DNA from: Methanosphaera sp. BMS
GTDB lineage: Archaea > Methanobacteriota > Methanobacteria > Methanobacteriales > Methanobacteriaceae
NCBI RefSeq assembly: GCF_003268005.1
Contig: NZ_CP014213.1
Coordinates: 744,001 to 808,000 of the forward strand
DNA: 64,000 bases
Direction: 5' to 3'
The translations under genes were made by a program, and so were the position numbers. The notes beneath the pieces were generated by a model. The model was not told the DNA's origin. It saw only the letters and a list, made by a program, of their open reading frames with translations, and searched no databases. Positions 18,171 to 27,422 of the stretch are shown here, piece by piece (position 1 is the first letter of the stretch; each line of letters opens with the position of its first letter).

Positions 18171-19655
18171 ATGTATTCTGAAGTTTTTGATGAAAAGAAA
18201 CGTTTGTTACGTGAGCGTGGTTTGATTAGTTTTGTTTTGGATGATGATTTGTTGTTTTTTATCAAGTTTTTTGTTGAGAATTATTGTCAGGAAATTTGTG
18301 GTTATTTTGAGCAAAAAGGAACTGGACGTCCTCGTTATCCAATTGAAAACATGCTTGGATTGCTTTTATATGCTTATTGTAATAAAGTATTTTCTCCGAA
18401 GGACATAGAGAGCAATTCACGTACTAATATTCCTTATATGGTGTTGATGGATGGGTTAACACCATCTAGTCGTAGTATTAGTCGTTATCGTTTTGTTTTA
18501 GGTTGTTATTATAAGTCTATTCTTTCTAGAACATTGCAGTTGGCTGTTGATTTGGGTTTAACAGATTTTGATCATGTAGCAATTGATGGTACAATTATTA
18601 AAGCATATAACAGTAGTTTTAATGTTATTCGTAAAGTAGATGTTAATCGTTTAATTAAAATACTAGAAAATGATAATCATGATGAAGAGATTATAAATAA
18701 GTTAAGAAAACCTGCTTATAATTTGTTAAATAGTGATATGAAGTTAAAAGAAAAACTTGACTTTTTATATCATTTGAAAGAAGAATTAAAAAGTAGTGGG
18801 CAAAAAACTGTGGCATTGTATGATAGTGAAGCTCGTTGGATGTTAAACAAAAAAGGAAAAAAAGAAATATCATACAATCTTCAAACAGCAGTAGACTACA
18901 CAAGCAAACTAATATTAGCTATTCATGTTTCCAATCACCCTACTGACCATTATCAACTACCACCAACACTAACCAAAGCCATACAAAATAGTCCAGTACC
19001 ATTAAATAAAATAAGTGCCGATACAGGATACCATAACGAAGTAAGCAGCAGCATACTACAAAAATACGAACTAGATGGATATATAGTTAACAGAAAACAA
19101 ACCAAAGACCACAAAAAACAATACAATTCCAACCCATTCCATAAAGATAATATGATAGAAATTGAAGGAACTAATGCATTTTTATGCTTTAATAATGAAC
19201 TACTAACATTCAAATACCAATACGTAGTTAATAACAAAAATAAAAAGAAACAAGAAGACCCATATGAAATAAAAAGAATATTCAACAATCCCGAAGCATG
19301 TTACATCTGCCCATACAAAAAATTATGCTTCACTGACTCACATACACACAGACAAGTAACAGAATATGGATCAGAATACACACAACAGATGAAATACAAA
19401 CTCGAAACCATCGAAGGAAAAGAAGAATACAAAAAAAGATCCAAAACAGTAGAAGCACCATTCGGAACATTCAAACAACAATACCACATCAACAAACTAC
19501 CATTTATCAAAACACAAAACATAGAAAACAACATAAACCTATACAGCATAACATACAATATAAAACGAATAATAAACATGATAGAACTAGAATTAGATGT
19601 AAATAAAGAATATCAAACATTTAAAAAAGAAAAAATAAAAGAATATCAATTATAA
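18171..19655 (+). CDS. IS1182-family DDE transposase
   Basis: 494 residues from the ATG at 18171, preceded by GGGTG; a longer frame from TTG 18129 is less likely. Motifs fit IS1182: an N-terminal region with RPRYPIENMLGLLLYAY, first catalytic Asp in VAIDGTIIKAY, second Asp in KISADTGYHNE, a Cys-containing stretch ACYICPYKKLCF, and the Glu region KTVEAPFGTFKQQYH. The frame is intact, so the protein may be active. Composition is odd: the first half of the gene is T/G-rich and the second half A/C-rich on the same strand, with the change near 18850. Confidence 0.9.
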   Translation: MYSEVFDEKKRLLRERGLISFVLDDDLLFFIKFFVENYCQEICGYFEQKGTGRPRYPIENMLGLLLYAYCNKVFSPKDIESNSRTNIPYMVLMDGLTPSSRSISRYRFVLGCYYKSILSRTLQLAVDLGLTDFDHVAIDGTIIKAYNSSFNVIRKVDVNRLIKILENDNHDEEIINKLRKPAYNLLNSDMKLKEKLDFLYHLKEELKSSGQKTVALYDSEARWMLNKKGKKEISYNLQTAVDYTSKLILAIHVSNHPTDHYQLPPTLTKAIQNSPVPLNKISADTGYHNEVSSSILQKYELDGYIVNRKQTKDHKKQYNSNPFHKDNMIEIEGTNAFLCFNNELLTFKYQYVVNNKNKKKQEDPYEIKRIFNNPEACYICPYKKLCFTDSHTHRQVTEYGSEYTQQMKYKLETIEGKEEYKKRSKTVEAPFGTFKQQYHINKLPFIKTQNIENNINLYSITYNIKRIINMIELELDVNKEYQTFKKEKIKEYQL

Positions 19656-19891
19656 AAAAAATAGAACATTTACTAACCTCCTCAAAAAACACACCCTCTT
19701 TTTTTACAAACACCTAATAAAACAAATAAAAATATAACAATGTTAATTATTTTAATAAAAAATCTAAATAAACACAAAAAATAAGGAAAAAATGATGAAA
19801 AAACTCCAATAAAATATCAACATTGATAAAATAATAATATTCAAAAATAGGTTAAAACAAGAAAACAAGAAAATATAAAACGATTAAGCAG

Positions 19892-19926
19892 AAAATAAAA
19901 GAATAAAAAGTTTTGTCATATACTCA
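19892..19926. repeat. Right terminal inverted repeat of the IS
   Basis: The plus strand reads AGTTTTGTCATATACTCA at its outer end, the inverted counterpart of the left end with two mismatches in 18 bases. Confidence 0.65.
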
Positions 19927-21507
19927 CAATTTTCCTGGCGTATAATTATTTGTGTTTTTGTTCATTTTGTAAGTCCAATCAGCATATTTTATATTTTTTA
20001 TTATTTTTCTTGTTTTAGTAATATTTTGTTTAGTTTATGTTATTTTTTGTATGTATCTGTTTATTTTGTTCTTCTTCTTTTCTTGTGTTTTGTCGCATAT
20101 TATATTAATATACGATCAAATCCAAGATATGAATGATTAATACTAAAAGTAAACAAGTCGGTGAAAGGAATGAGGTTATTATTAATATATTAATTTTTTA
20201 AACTAAAAACTATATAATTTCTACTTTAAAATAACAATAAGTATTTATTATGAATTTGGTAAAAGAAGGCAAAGTTATGAATGGAAAAAAAATGTAAAAA
20301 ACCAAAATAACTCGTTCGGAACCATTTATACAAGAAAATTTAAGAGTTATATGTGCCCCATGAATTTGTGGGAGTTATGGCCGATAACAAGAAGTCATTG
20401 AATGATAACAGCAAGATATGGATGAAGCATAGCAAGGATAGGATATGATCTTATCATTTACAATGTGGAAATTTAACTAGATTTATCATGATTCCATGAT
20501 TAATGTCGTCAGGTTAAGATTTCGTTCTTTATGTAAAATATTTCAATTTAATTTTAACTTATTTTTATGAAACTGATGAAAAAGAAACATTAATAACAAA
20601 TTTACCACAAGAAACTATGGGTAAAGAACAATTAAAAGAAATATATTTATGAAAACTAATGGTTACATGCTTTTTGCTTATTTTATTTTTTGTATGGTTA
20701 TTGTATAACTAATATATTATTCGGAGAAAAATGATACAATATATTTCTAGTTGGGAGTTGGAATAATATTAAAATTACGGGCTATAATTAATATGGATAT
20801 TTAAATAAGATATCAAATTATCATGGTTAAATATAATTAAATTAAATAGTAGTTTCTAATTTAATATTTTTTGGATAGATTATCAGCATGTTCTCTATCA
20901 TTTTTGGTGTTTACATTTTTTTGTGGGAACGTTTTGGTTTTGTGGGTTCAAAAGAGCATATATGCTTTGTTTTTGTGGGAACAATACTGATTTGTATGTA
21001 CACCATATTTCAAATGTGTTCTACTAACCATTATATGGTTGTATATGTGTTAAATATTCATTCAGATACTCCTGATTTTACTGTTTACAATACAAAATCA
21101 CCCAATATATACTAACTTAACGACACTACAAAATATATTAAAAATATCTATCATGGAAACTAAAAGAACAAGCAAATATGGGACTATTAATTATTTTAAA
21201 ATTGAAAAATAGAACAACTGATTAGATAGGACGTAGCATCGAATGACAAGATATGATAATTTCATAATTCTTGCACACTCCATTATAATAAAATAAAAAA
21301 TAAATACGTAAAAATAATAAAAAAGATTAGTCTTCAATGAGAGTTGTCGCACATCCTCAATAAAATACAAAAAAATGCTAAGACAATCCCATAACACAAA
21401 AACTACATCAATATTAAAAACAAAAGGATTATTAAAAGAAAATTACAAAACTAAAAAAAATAATATTGTCCACAATCGGTTAATAGAAAAAGAATATAAT
21501 AAGAAGT
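19927..21507. other. 1.6-kb gene-poor region to the right of the IS
   Basis: No intact gene can be supported. A 23-codon frame at 20377-20448 starts MADNKKSLND with GGGAG just upstream and then ends; it may be a remnant. Motifs of the TTTGTGGGAAC family occur at 20365, 20919, 20938 and 20970. The open frames at 20888-21115 (plus) and 21191-21397 (minus) have no family features and look like chance. The region resembles that at 10.3-12 kb. Confidence 0.45.
20365..20982 (+). repeat. Dispersed degenerate motif TTTGTGGGAAC, several copies
   Basis: Copies: TTTGTGGGAG (20365-20374), TTTTTTTGTGGGAAC (20916-20930), TTTTGTGGGTTC (20938-20949) and TTTTTGTGGGAACA (20970-20982). The stretch TGTGGGAACnTTTTGG at 20922 matches the inverse of CCAAAATGTTCCCACA near 11650, indicating a repeat shared between two gene-free regions. 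Confidence 0.4.
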
Positions 21508-21843
21508 CTATAGAACATAGGTCAAAATTATTAATTTTAAGAATTTAATGATTATCATCAGTCCAATACCACCTAAAAGTCCAGTCGATAATCTTAAATA
21601 GTTATTGCTGTGTCGGAAATCAAACAACTGAGTCGTTCCATCCAAGACAGTAGGAATACATAATAAGATACCGAATAATACGTATTCGGGTGTGTAGACT
21701 ATTGGAACATGATATGCATAGACTGTATATAGTATCATGGTTGTATAGAAGCCTGTGCATCTGGCACAAAGTGGAAACTGATGTCCTCTAATAAAGAATG
21801 AACGTTCAGGTTTTCTGTGACATATTAAATTTAAAAAATTCAT
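21508..21843 (-). CDS. DUF2085 small membrane protein
   Basis: 111 residues. The N-terminal motif (CHRKPERSFFIRGHQFPLC followed by ARCTGFY) is the hallmark of DUF2085; its Cys, His and Arg residues suggest metal or cofactor binding at the membrane face. Three or so hydrophobic segments follow. Function of the family is unknown. ATG at 21843 follows GGGATTATA. The next gene upstream (zinc-ribbon protein) is 62 bases away on the same strand, so they may be cotranscribed. Confidence 0.85.
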   Translation of the reverse strand: MNFLNLICHRKPERSFFIRGHQFPLCARCTGFYTTMILYTVYAYHVPIVYTPEYVLFGILLCIPTVLDGTTQLFDFRHSNNYLRLSTGLLGGIGLMIIIKFLKLIILTYVL

Positions 21844-21905
21844 TATAATCCCATTAATATAATCTCTGTTAAAAAAAAAATAATTGAAAGGGAAATTTTA
21901 AAAAT

Positions 21906-22772
21906 TTATTCAAGAATGGATCCATATACTGAAGGAACAGTATTACTACCACCTATTTTGGTTGTATATGAATAACTGCCACCACAAACACCATAAACAG
22001 TTACCCAATCGTCTTCAACGAAGTTTGTATCATTATAATATTCAACATAAGCCAGTTGATCATATTGGTCATTTACATACATCAATAGGTAATTACCACC
22101 ACTATTTCCTTCGGATATTTGCATAATTCTACCCCGAAGTTTTATATTATCTCCATAATATTTGTCCGGATTCTTATTTAATTCCTTATAATTAATTTCC
22201 TTACAGTCTGCCTTGTTGAATGAACTTAAAATGTTTCCGGTGGTGTTATATCCAGAATCACTACTGGTAGATAATGAACCTTTATCGGAAATACCACCCA
22301 TAAGGCTACCAACTATCAATATACCAATACAACATAATAGGATTACTCCTATAATCTTTATAGGTAGTGATAAATTTGATATTTTATCCAACATTGAACC
22401 GCCCGATTTACCGGTATTTTGATTAGTACTTTGTTGTTGACTGTTTACCTGAGGTTGATTATTTACCTGCTGGTTATTATTGATTGGCGGCAATCTGTTT
22501 GTTCTTGGCTGATTGAAAGTATGTTTTTCTTCATCAATACGTCGTGGATCATTTTGTCCCCGTGGTTGGTCAATACCCTGGGAGGTATTGACTTTTGGCT
22601 GATTGAAAGTATGTTCCTGTTCATCGATACGTCGTGGATCATTTTGTCCTCGCTGATTATAATTTTGCTGCTGGAAATCACCTATACCGGAAGTGGTTAA
22701 CTGTTGTCCACATTCGGAACAAAATTTATCATCATCCTCATTCAGTGATCCACAGTTTAAACATTTAATCAT
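21906..22772 (-). CDS. Zinc-ribbon membrane protein with Gln/Asn-rich linker and extracytoplasmic beta domain
   Basis: 288 residues. The first 25 form a zinc ribbon, CLNCGSLNEDDDKFCSECG. Residues about 30-125 are a Gln/Asn-rich linker with a 30-residue tandem duplication (RGQNDPRRIDE...HTFNQP twice; 90-base DNA period). One membrane segment lies at about 135-160 (IIGVILLCCIGILIVGSL). The C-terminal 95 residues look like a small OB-like fold (NPDKYYGDNIKLRGRIMQI, DWVTVYGVCGG), similar to tRNA_anti-like domains found after zinc ribbons in methanogens. Function unknown. GGTGATAAT precedes ATG 22772. Confidence 0.7.
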   Translation of the reverse strand: MIKCLNCGSLNEDDDKFCSECGQQLTTSGIGDFQQQNYNQRGQNDPRRIDEQEHTFNQPKVNTSQGIDQPRGQNDPRRIDEEKHTFNQPRTNRLPPINNNQQVNNQPQVNSQQQSTNQNTGKSGGSMLDKISNLSLPIKIIGVILLCCIGILIVGSLMGGISDKGSLSTSSDSGYNTTGNILSSFNKADCKEINYKELNKNPDKYYGDNIKLRGRIMQISEGNSGGNYLLMYVNDQYDQLAYVEYYNDTNFVEDDWVTVYGVCGGSYSYTTKIGGSNTVPSVYGSILE

Positions 22773-23275
22773 ATTATCACCAAAACCCTCTTGTAGGCTA
22801 AATTTAATTAATAAATTAAAGTTATATTATCATAAAATTAACCTCCAACTTAATATCTTTACAAATATTAAATTAAATCGTTAATCTTATATTCTTGATT
22901 ATATTTTTTATATTATAAATATTGTTTTATGATATTTGTGTTGGGTCTTGAGATTTCCAAAAACAAATACTTCAAATTCTTTCCATGATAATTATTGAAA
23001 ATGGCTACAATAAAATAATGGATGAACTATTGAGTATTGAAATAATAATGGATAAGATAAAGCAATGTATTTTTCACATCATTTCGAATAATTCTGCTAG
23101 CGATTAACCCAGAATATGTAGATGAGGTAAAATTATAATTTCATTAAAAATTCGTGAAAAGAAAGGTTATTTTCAAGTAAAATATAAGTGAATATATAAG
23201 AATTAATGATTAAGAAAAAAAGTAAAAAAAAAGTAAAGGTTTAAAAAATAAGTAAGTGATAAAAAAGCTTTATAC
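22773..23275. other. Intergenic region at the downstream edge of the ribosomal cluster
   Basis: AT-rich gap between the zinc-ribbon gene and the last gene of the translation cluster (both minus strand). It should hold the promoter of the former and the terminator of the latter. No RNA gene is recognised. Confidence 0.45.
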
Positions 23276-23295
23276 TTATAAGTTAGCTAAAGCTT
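23265..23295 (-). terminator. Stem-loop at the end of the ribosomal cluster
   Basis: AAGCTTTA (23265-23272) pairs with TAAAGCTT (23288-23295), spanning the eL14 stop codon; a T-rich run follows on the minus strand. A plausible terminator, though archaeal termination mostly depends on T tracts. Confidence 0.35.
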
Positions 23296-23497
23296 CTTTA
23301 ACTGCTTCAATATCATCTGATACTTCAACAGTTGCATCCACTGGTTCTAAGTGTTTGATGTTACATCTTTTGTTTTTAACTTCATTTCCAACGATTTCAA
23401 CGAAGTTTTCATCAATAACGTCTACGATAACACATTTTTTCCCAGATTCTCTTCCTGCGATTTTAACACATACTCTTCCTTTTTCTATTGCTGGCAT
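23276..23497 (-). CDS. rpl14e: Ribosomal protein eL14
   Basis: 73 residues beginning MPAIEKGRVCVKIAGRESGK, the KOW-type SH3 barrel of eL14, with CVIVDVIDENFVEIVG. It is a large-subunit protein found in archaea and eukaryotes. The start is the ATG at 23497 with AGGTGA just upstream; a GTG three codons earlier is not needed. It is the last gene of the minus-strand translation cluster, nine bases after cmk. Confidence 0.95.
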   Translation of the reverse strand: MPAIEKGRVCVKIAGRESGKKCVIVDVIDENFVEIVGNEVKNKRCNIKHLEPVDATVEVSDDIEAVKEALANL

Positions 23498-23506
23498 ATT
23501 TCTCAC

Positions 23507-24031
23507 CTATTTATTTTTTTCTTTAATACAATTTATAATAATGTTAACAGTAGCTTCAGAATCAAAGGTATCCGTGTTGATGACTATATCATATAATGAC
23601 AAGTCATCAATGTTAATACCATGAATTTCCTTGTATCTTTTTCTTTCACTATCTGTTCTTTCTTTAATCTCACGATTAACCGTATCTATGCTTTTAGCTT
23701 CTCTGTAACTGATACGTTCTGCACGAATGTTATCCGGAGCCATGAGCCATATACGATAATCGGCATCAACAAAGTGTGCCGATATACGTCCTTCAACAAT
23801 TAAATCGTCAGCTTCGGCGGCCATCTCGGCCTGCCTTTTATCAAGGGCTTTGTCAATATCATCATTACCTTCAGCAAACTCGCTGAATTCAAGTAAGTCC
23901 ATATTATATTCAACCGCCATTTTCCTAAAAACATCCCCTGCAGAAATGTAAGGAATGTCTAATTTTTCAGATAGATTAATAGCCGCTGTAGACGTTCCTG
24001 TTCCTGCAAGTCCACCTATAGTAATAATCAT
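23507..24031 (-). CDS. cmk: Cytidylate kinase (archaeal type)
   Basis: 174 residues. The P-loop [12 protein letters not shown] near the N-terminus, the CMP-site motif ISAGDVFR and the lid-region arginines ([16 protein letters not shown]) identify the enzyme that phosphorylates CMP/dCMP with ATP in pyrimidine nucleotide supply. Its ATG overlaps the eL34 stop by four bases (ATGA), showing translational coupling. Position between eL34 and eL14 is the standard archaeal order. Confidence 0.95.
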   Translation of the reverse strand: MIITIGGLAGTGTSTAAINLSEKLDIPYISAGDVFRKMAVEYNMDLLEFSEFAEGNDDIDKALDKRQAEMAAEADDLIVEGRISAHFVDADYRIWLMAPDNIRAERISYREAKSIDTVNREIKERTDSERKRYKEIHGINIDDLSLYDIVINTDTFDSEATVNIIINCIKEKNK

Positions 24032-24297
24032 AATTTTCTTGCCTCTTCTTTGAATAACTGTTTAGTACAGTTGGTACATAAATTTCCACCATATGGTCTG
24101 TTAGGTCTTCTTTGGTTTTTGGATAATTTCCTAATTTCATATGGTCTTCCACGTGGTACTGCATCTAAAACTTTACCACATTTTGCACATACATGTTTTG
24201 AAGGTTTCTTCTTATTGTAATGTACTACTCTTCTTCCTCCAGGAACTCTTTTAGCTCGTTTTTTGAATGTTCCTGTTCTATATCTTGGTGCAGTCAT
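24028..24297 (-). CDS. rpl34e: Ribosomal protein eL34
   Basis: 89 residues, basic, with [16 protein letters not shown] near the start and a zinc-binding pair CAKCGK ... CTNC. Member of the archaeal/eukaryotic large subunit. AGGAGG precedes the ATG. A 111-base gap upstream contains a possible internal TATA box (GGATATATACT on the minus strand, about 24384-24394). Confidence 0.95.
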   Translation of the reverse strand: MTAPRYRTGTFKKRAKRVPGGRRVVHYNKKKPSKHVCAKCGKVLDAVPRGRPYEIRKLSKNQRRPNRPYGGNLCTNCTKQLFKEEARKL

Positions 24298-24408
24298 ATT
24301 AGTCCTCCTATTTAATCAATCTTATTAAGTTTAGTAATTTTGCCCCTTTAACTTAATATTAATATCTAATGTAGTATATATCCTAAGATACTATTAAATA
24401 TTATTAAA

Positions 24409-24945
24409 CTATACGGTTTTTAAACCGAGTAGTCTTCTGAATACAAATGAAAAAGCAAATGAGCATAAGATGTACCATCCAAAGAAATTGATGGTCAACG
24501 GATTTGCTTGAGTCCAGAAGATATTCCAGATAGGCATTAGCAATAGGTAATATTGTGACTGTGATATGTTTATTACCATATGGCTAATTGTATGATTACC
24601 CACCATACCATAGAATACAAGTAATATAGGTATCATGGTAATTAGTGTAGGCTTAAACTGCATAGTCATTAAATCCTTTTGTTTAGGCATGAAGTCCATC
24701 TGTTTTTTCTGAACCTTAGCCAATGCCTTTGGATCACCTGACTTTTGAGCCTGTCGTAATTCATTCTGCAACTCTTTCATTTCACCTTGTATTTCTTCCA
24801 TTTTATCATAATCTATAAGTAATTTCTGAAGAATTACTATAAAAAATGCAATTAATGCCGCAATTATTAATACCGTTATCAATGGATTTGATGGATTAGG
24901 ATCAATTGCTATAATTGGATTTAATATTGAATCGAGATAAGACAT
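24409..24945 (-). CDS. DUF106 membrane protein, EMC3/YidC-like insertase (Oxa1 superfamily)
   Basis: 178 residues from ATG 24945. A first membrane segment (LITVLIIAALIAFFIVIL) is followed by a charged cytoplasmic coiled coil (MEEIQGEMKELQNELRQAQ) and then hydrophobic segments, the layout of archaeal DUF106 proteins related to YidC, Get1 and EMC3, which insert proteins in the membrane. Being next to secY fits. GGAG lies seven bases before this ATG; the ATG at 24960 overlaps the adkA stop (TAATG) but has no clear binding site, so the shorter form is preferred. Confidence 0.85.
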   Translation of the reverse strand: MSYLDSILNPIIAIDPNPSNPLITVLIIAALIAFFIVILQKLLIDYDKMEEIQGEMKELQNELRQAQKSGDPKALAKVQKKQMDFMPKQKDLMTMQFKPTLITMIPILLVFYGMVGNHTISHMVINISQSQYYLLLMPIWNIFWTQANPLTINFFGWYILCSFAFSFVFRRLLGLKTV

Positions 24946-24959
24946 GTCTATACTCCACA

Positions 24960-25517
24960 TTATGATAAAATATCAACAATTTCAGATACTGCATCATCCA
25001 AACCGTTGTCGTGGTTTTGTACTATAGCCACTGTTGCACCGGTTAGCACCGCATAACTCATAGCCGTTGATTTTGCCACTGATTGATGTAAGTCTATTTC
25101 ATCTGTATACTCCATGTCACGTACACGGGTATCATCAGTCATTCTTCTGTACATGATTTCACTGGCGTCTGCTTCAACCAATATGAATTGTGTCGGTTGT
25201 AGTTGTTCTAAAACCCATATTGGTAATCCAGGTAGGAAACCTTTTGGTGTTTTAATTGAACAATGGGTATCGATGATAACATTATCGTTTTCTGCCATTT
25301 TATGGATTCTTTCAGCTGCTTGTTTTTGCACGTCTTTTTGTATTTCAGGATTTAGTTTACGCATGTCGTCACGTGTTTCCACTAAACCTTTTTCACTTGC
25401 AATATCAAACATTACATTTCCATAATTGATGTTAACATAATCTACTTTTTTTAATACTTCATTTAATACAGTTGTACTACCTGTACCAGGTATACCTGCA
25501 AGTACTACTATGTTCAT
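24960..25517 (-). CDS. adkA: Adenylate kinase, archaeal AdkA
   Basis: 185 residues. It starts MNIVVLAGIPGTGSTTVL, the archaeal P-loop form, followed by VNYGN-like substrate segment (YVNINYGNVMFDIA) and RRMTDDTRVRD near the lid. It interconverts ATP, ADP and AMP. The frame extends to a GTG at 25526; ATG 25520 or 25517 with AGTGAT upstream is more likely. It sits between secY and the DUF106 gene, the usual archaeal arrangement. Confidence 0.95.
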   Translation of the reverse strand: MNIVVLAGIPGTGSTTVLNEVLKKVDYVNINYGNVMFDIASEKGLVETRDDMRKLNPEIQKDVQKQAAERIHKMAENDNVIIDTHCSIKTPKGFLPGLPIWVLEQLQPTQFILVEADASEIMYRRMTDDTRVRDMEYTDEIDLHQSVAKSTAMSYAVLTGATVAIVQNHDNGLDDAVSEIVDILS

Positions 25518-25573
25518 CATTATCACTTCAATAATTTCTCTATATTTTATTAAAGGAGTGAATGGTTTTAAAC

Positions 25574-26923
25574 CTATTCATCTCCTAAGAATCTTCTTAA
25601 CATTGGATTTACATCCATCAGCTGTTCCTTAGCTATTTCCTCATATAACTTGTAAACAACACCTACAGTAAGAAGTACACCAGTACCTCCACCTAATGCA
25701 CCGGTCAGGTCTGCTGCAAATGCAAGTAAACCTACGAATGCACCACCTAATACAGTGATGGTTGGGATGTATTTGTTAAGTATTCTTTTGAATTGCACTT
25801 TACTACTTCTGAAACCAGGTACCTGAACACCCATGTTTGACAATTGATTTGCCACTTTATCCGGTCCGATACCACTTATTTCTACCCATAGCAATGCAAA
25901 TAGTATTGAAAGTCCTATAAATACAATTCCGTATATTAACACTTTCAATGGATCAGTTACTAGTATGGAAATATTTGAAGGTGTTGTTAAGTAATAAGCT
26001 ATACCGCTTATTGCCTGACCCTGTGATACTTCCCCTAATATTGGAAATCCTGCTGATTGGAATAATCCTGCAAATAATTGTACATTTAATAGTAATGCAC
26101 TTGTTAATATAACAGGCATGTTACTTGCATATACAAATTTTAAAGGATATTTGGATCTTGCTCCTTTTACTCCACCATAGGATAATGGAATTTCAACTCT
26201 CATACATTCAGCATATACTACAACCAGGAATACTACGATTGTAGCTATTACAGGTATCAGTAAGTTAAACTGTGGTTGTCCTGTCATGAGTGAATAAATG
26301 AAGTTTGGTATTCTACCTGCCGGTACTGATGAACCGGTTGCTGGTAGGAAGTTTAATGCTCCAACTAATATTTGCTGGCTTACTCCTGCAGCAATGAATA
26401 ATCCGATACCACTACCGAATCCCCATTTACTTACTACTTCATCCAAGTAGATGATGATAATTCCACCTAATACCATCTGAATTATGAGTATTAAAGTATA
26501 GTCTCCACTGATTGGAGGGAGTGAACCTGTTAGTACAAGTACCGCTCCTTCAAACAATGTGAAGATAATTGCTAATAATTTTTGTGTTCCTTGGAATGCA
26601 GCTTTATCTTCCTGAGTAGATAAATCTAAATCAATCAGCTTACCACCGACTAATAACTGCATTACAATTGATGCTGTAACTATTGGACCAATACCTAAGG
26701 TAAGTATTGAACCGAAGCTACCTGCCATTACTGATCTTAACTGTGCGAATTGATCTATAGCCGTAGGGCTAAGACCGTATAGTGATACTTCAGTAAGTAT
26801 GAAGTATAACACTAATATGATTCCTGTCCATTTTAATTTATCTTTGAATCCAAGTTTTCTTTCAGGATTTGTAACTTGGGGTAGGATAGAATAAAATGGT
26901 TTTATACTGTCTAGTGCTGACAT
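25574..26923 (-). CDS. secY: Protein translocase channel SecY
   Basis: 449 residues with about ten membrane segments. Recognisable parts are the plug region after TM1 (YGLSPTAIDQFAQLRSVMAGS), TM2 GSILTLGIGPIVTASIVMQL, and the cytoplasmic loop VVVYAECMRVEIPLSYGGVKG that meets the ribosome. It forms the SecYE-beta channel for secreted and membrane proteins, including the adhesins here. Length fits archaeal SecY. Last major gene of the spc part, just after uL15. Confidence 0.97.
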   Translation of the reverse strand: MSALDSIKPFYSILPQVTNPERKLGFKDKLKWTGIILVLYFILTEVSLYGLSPTAIDQFAQLRSVMAGSFGSILTLGIGPIVTASIVMQLLVGGKLIDLDLSTQEDKAAFQGTQKLLAIIFTLFEGAVLVLTGSLPPISGDYTLILIIQMVLGGIIIIYLDEVVSKWGFGSGIGLFIAAGVSQQILVGALNFLPATGSSVPAGRIPNFIYSLMTGQPQFNLLIPVIATIVVFLVVVYAECMRVEIPLSYGGVKGARSKYPLKFVYASNMPVILTSALLLNVQLFAGLFQSAGFPILGEVSQGQAISGIAYYLTTPSNISILVTDPLKVLIYGIVFIGLSILFALLWVEISGIGPDKVANQLSNMGVQVPGFRSSKVQFKRILNKYIPTITVLGGAFVGLLAFAADLTGALGGGTGVLLTVGVVYKLYEEIAKEQLMDVNPMLRRFLGDE

Positions 26924-26970
26924 AATTTCCCCTATGGATTAGATATTATCTAACTGTTACAGAAATTTGC

Positions 26971-27408
26971 TTATATAATTTCTGCTACACCACCGGCTTC
27001 TTCAATTTTAGCTATTGCACTTTTTGAAAACATAGGTGATTTAATTACCATTGAAGTAGATAAATTACCTTTACCTAATACTTTATTGTATCCTAATTCA
27101 GTAACATCTAAAACAATTTGTCCATCTTCTTCTACAGCTATATCTTCTGCTAGGAATTTTTGGATTTCATTGTCAATGAATGATAGGTTGATAGCCTTGA
27201 ATTTTTGGATAGTTTTTTGAGGACGTTTAAATCCATATTTACCAAAGTGGTTAGGATCGTTTATGACCATCCAAGTCCAGTGATGTTTGTTTCCACCTGC
27301 TTGTCCACGACCTCCACGGTGTCCTGCACCTCTTCTTTTCTTAGTACATCCTCCACCGACAGATCTTGAACCTCGTAGTTTTCTGATTTTTCTTGTTTTC
27401 CTAATCAT
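26971..27408 (-). CDS. rpl15: Ribosomal protein uL15
   Basis: 145 residues. The N-terminus is the Gly/Arg-rich extension of uL15 (KLRGSRSVGGGCTKKRRG, AGHRGGRGQAGGNKHH), which reaches into the large subunit; the C-terminal domain ends SKSAIAKIEEAGGVAEII. Gene order uL30-uL15-secY is standard. Confidence 0.96.
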   Translation of the reverse strand: MIRKTRKIRKLRGSRSVGGGCTKKRRGAGHRGGRGQAGGNKHHWTWMVINDPNHFGKYGFKRPQKTIQKFKAINLSFIDNEIQKFLAEDIAVEEDGQIVLDVTELGYNKVLGKGNLSTSMVIKSPMFSKSAIAKIEEAGGVAEII

Positions 27409-27422
27409 TTTAACACCTGCAA

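Larger units (their letters stand above)
17823..19926 (+). mobile_element. Insertion sequence, IS1182-type, 2.1 kb, apparently complete
   Basis: The ends can be read as imperfect terminal inverted repeats: TGAGTATTGGACAAAACT on the left (from 17823) and its counterpart TGAGTATATGACAAAACT on the right (ending 19926, reverse complement), with further matches inward for about 35 bases. The three bases CAA occur just outside both ends (17820-17822 and 19927-19929), a possible short target duplication. Inside lies one intact transposase gene. It sits in gene-poor DNA downstream of the adhesin promoter. Confidence 0.75.

Noticed and set aside
20340-20530. Structured RNA such as SRP or RNase P RNA
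   Set aside because: A small hairpin (CCCA/TGGG) is possible, but none of the conserved core sequences of these RNAs is present.
20888-21115. 75-codon plus-strand frame
   Set aside because: Contains the TTTGTGGGAAC repeat motifs and has no binding site or family pattern.
21191-21397. 68-codon minus-strand frame, hydrophobic
   Set aside because: Typical chance frame in A-rich DNA; no start signal and no motif.
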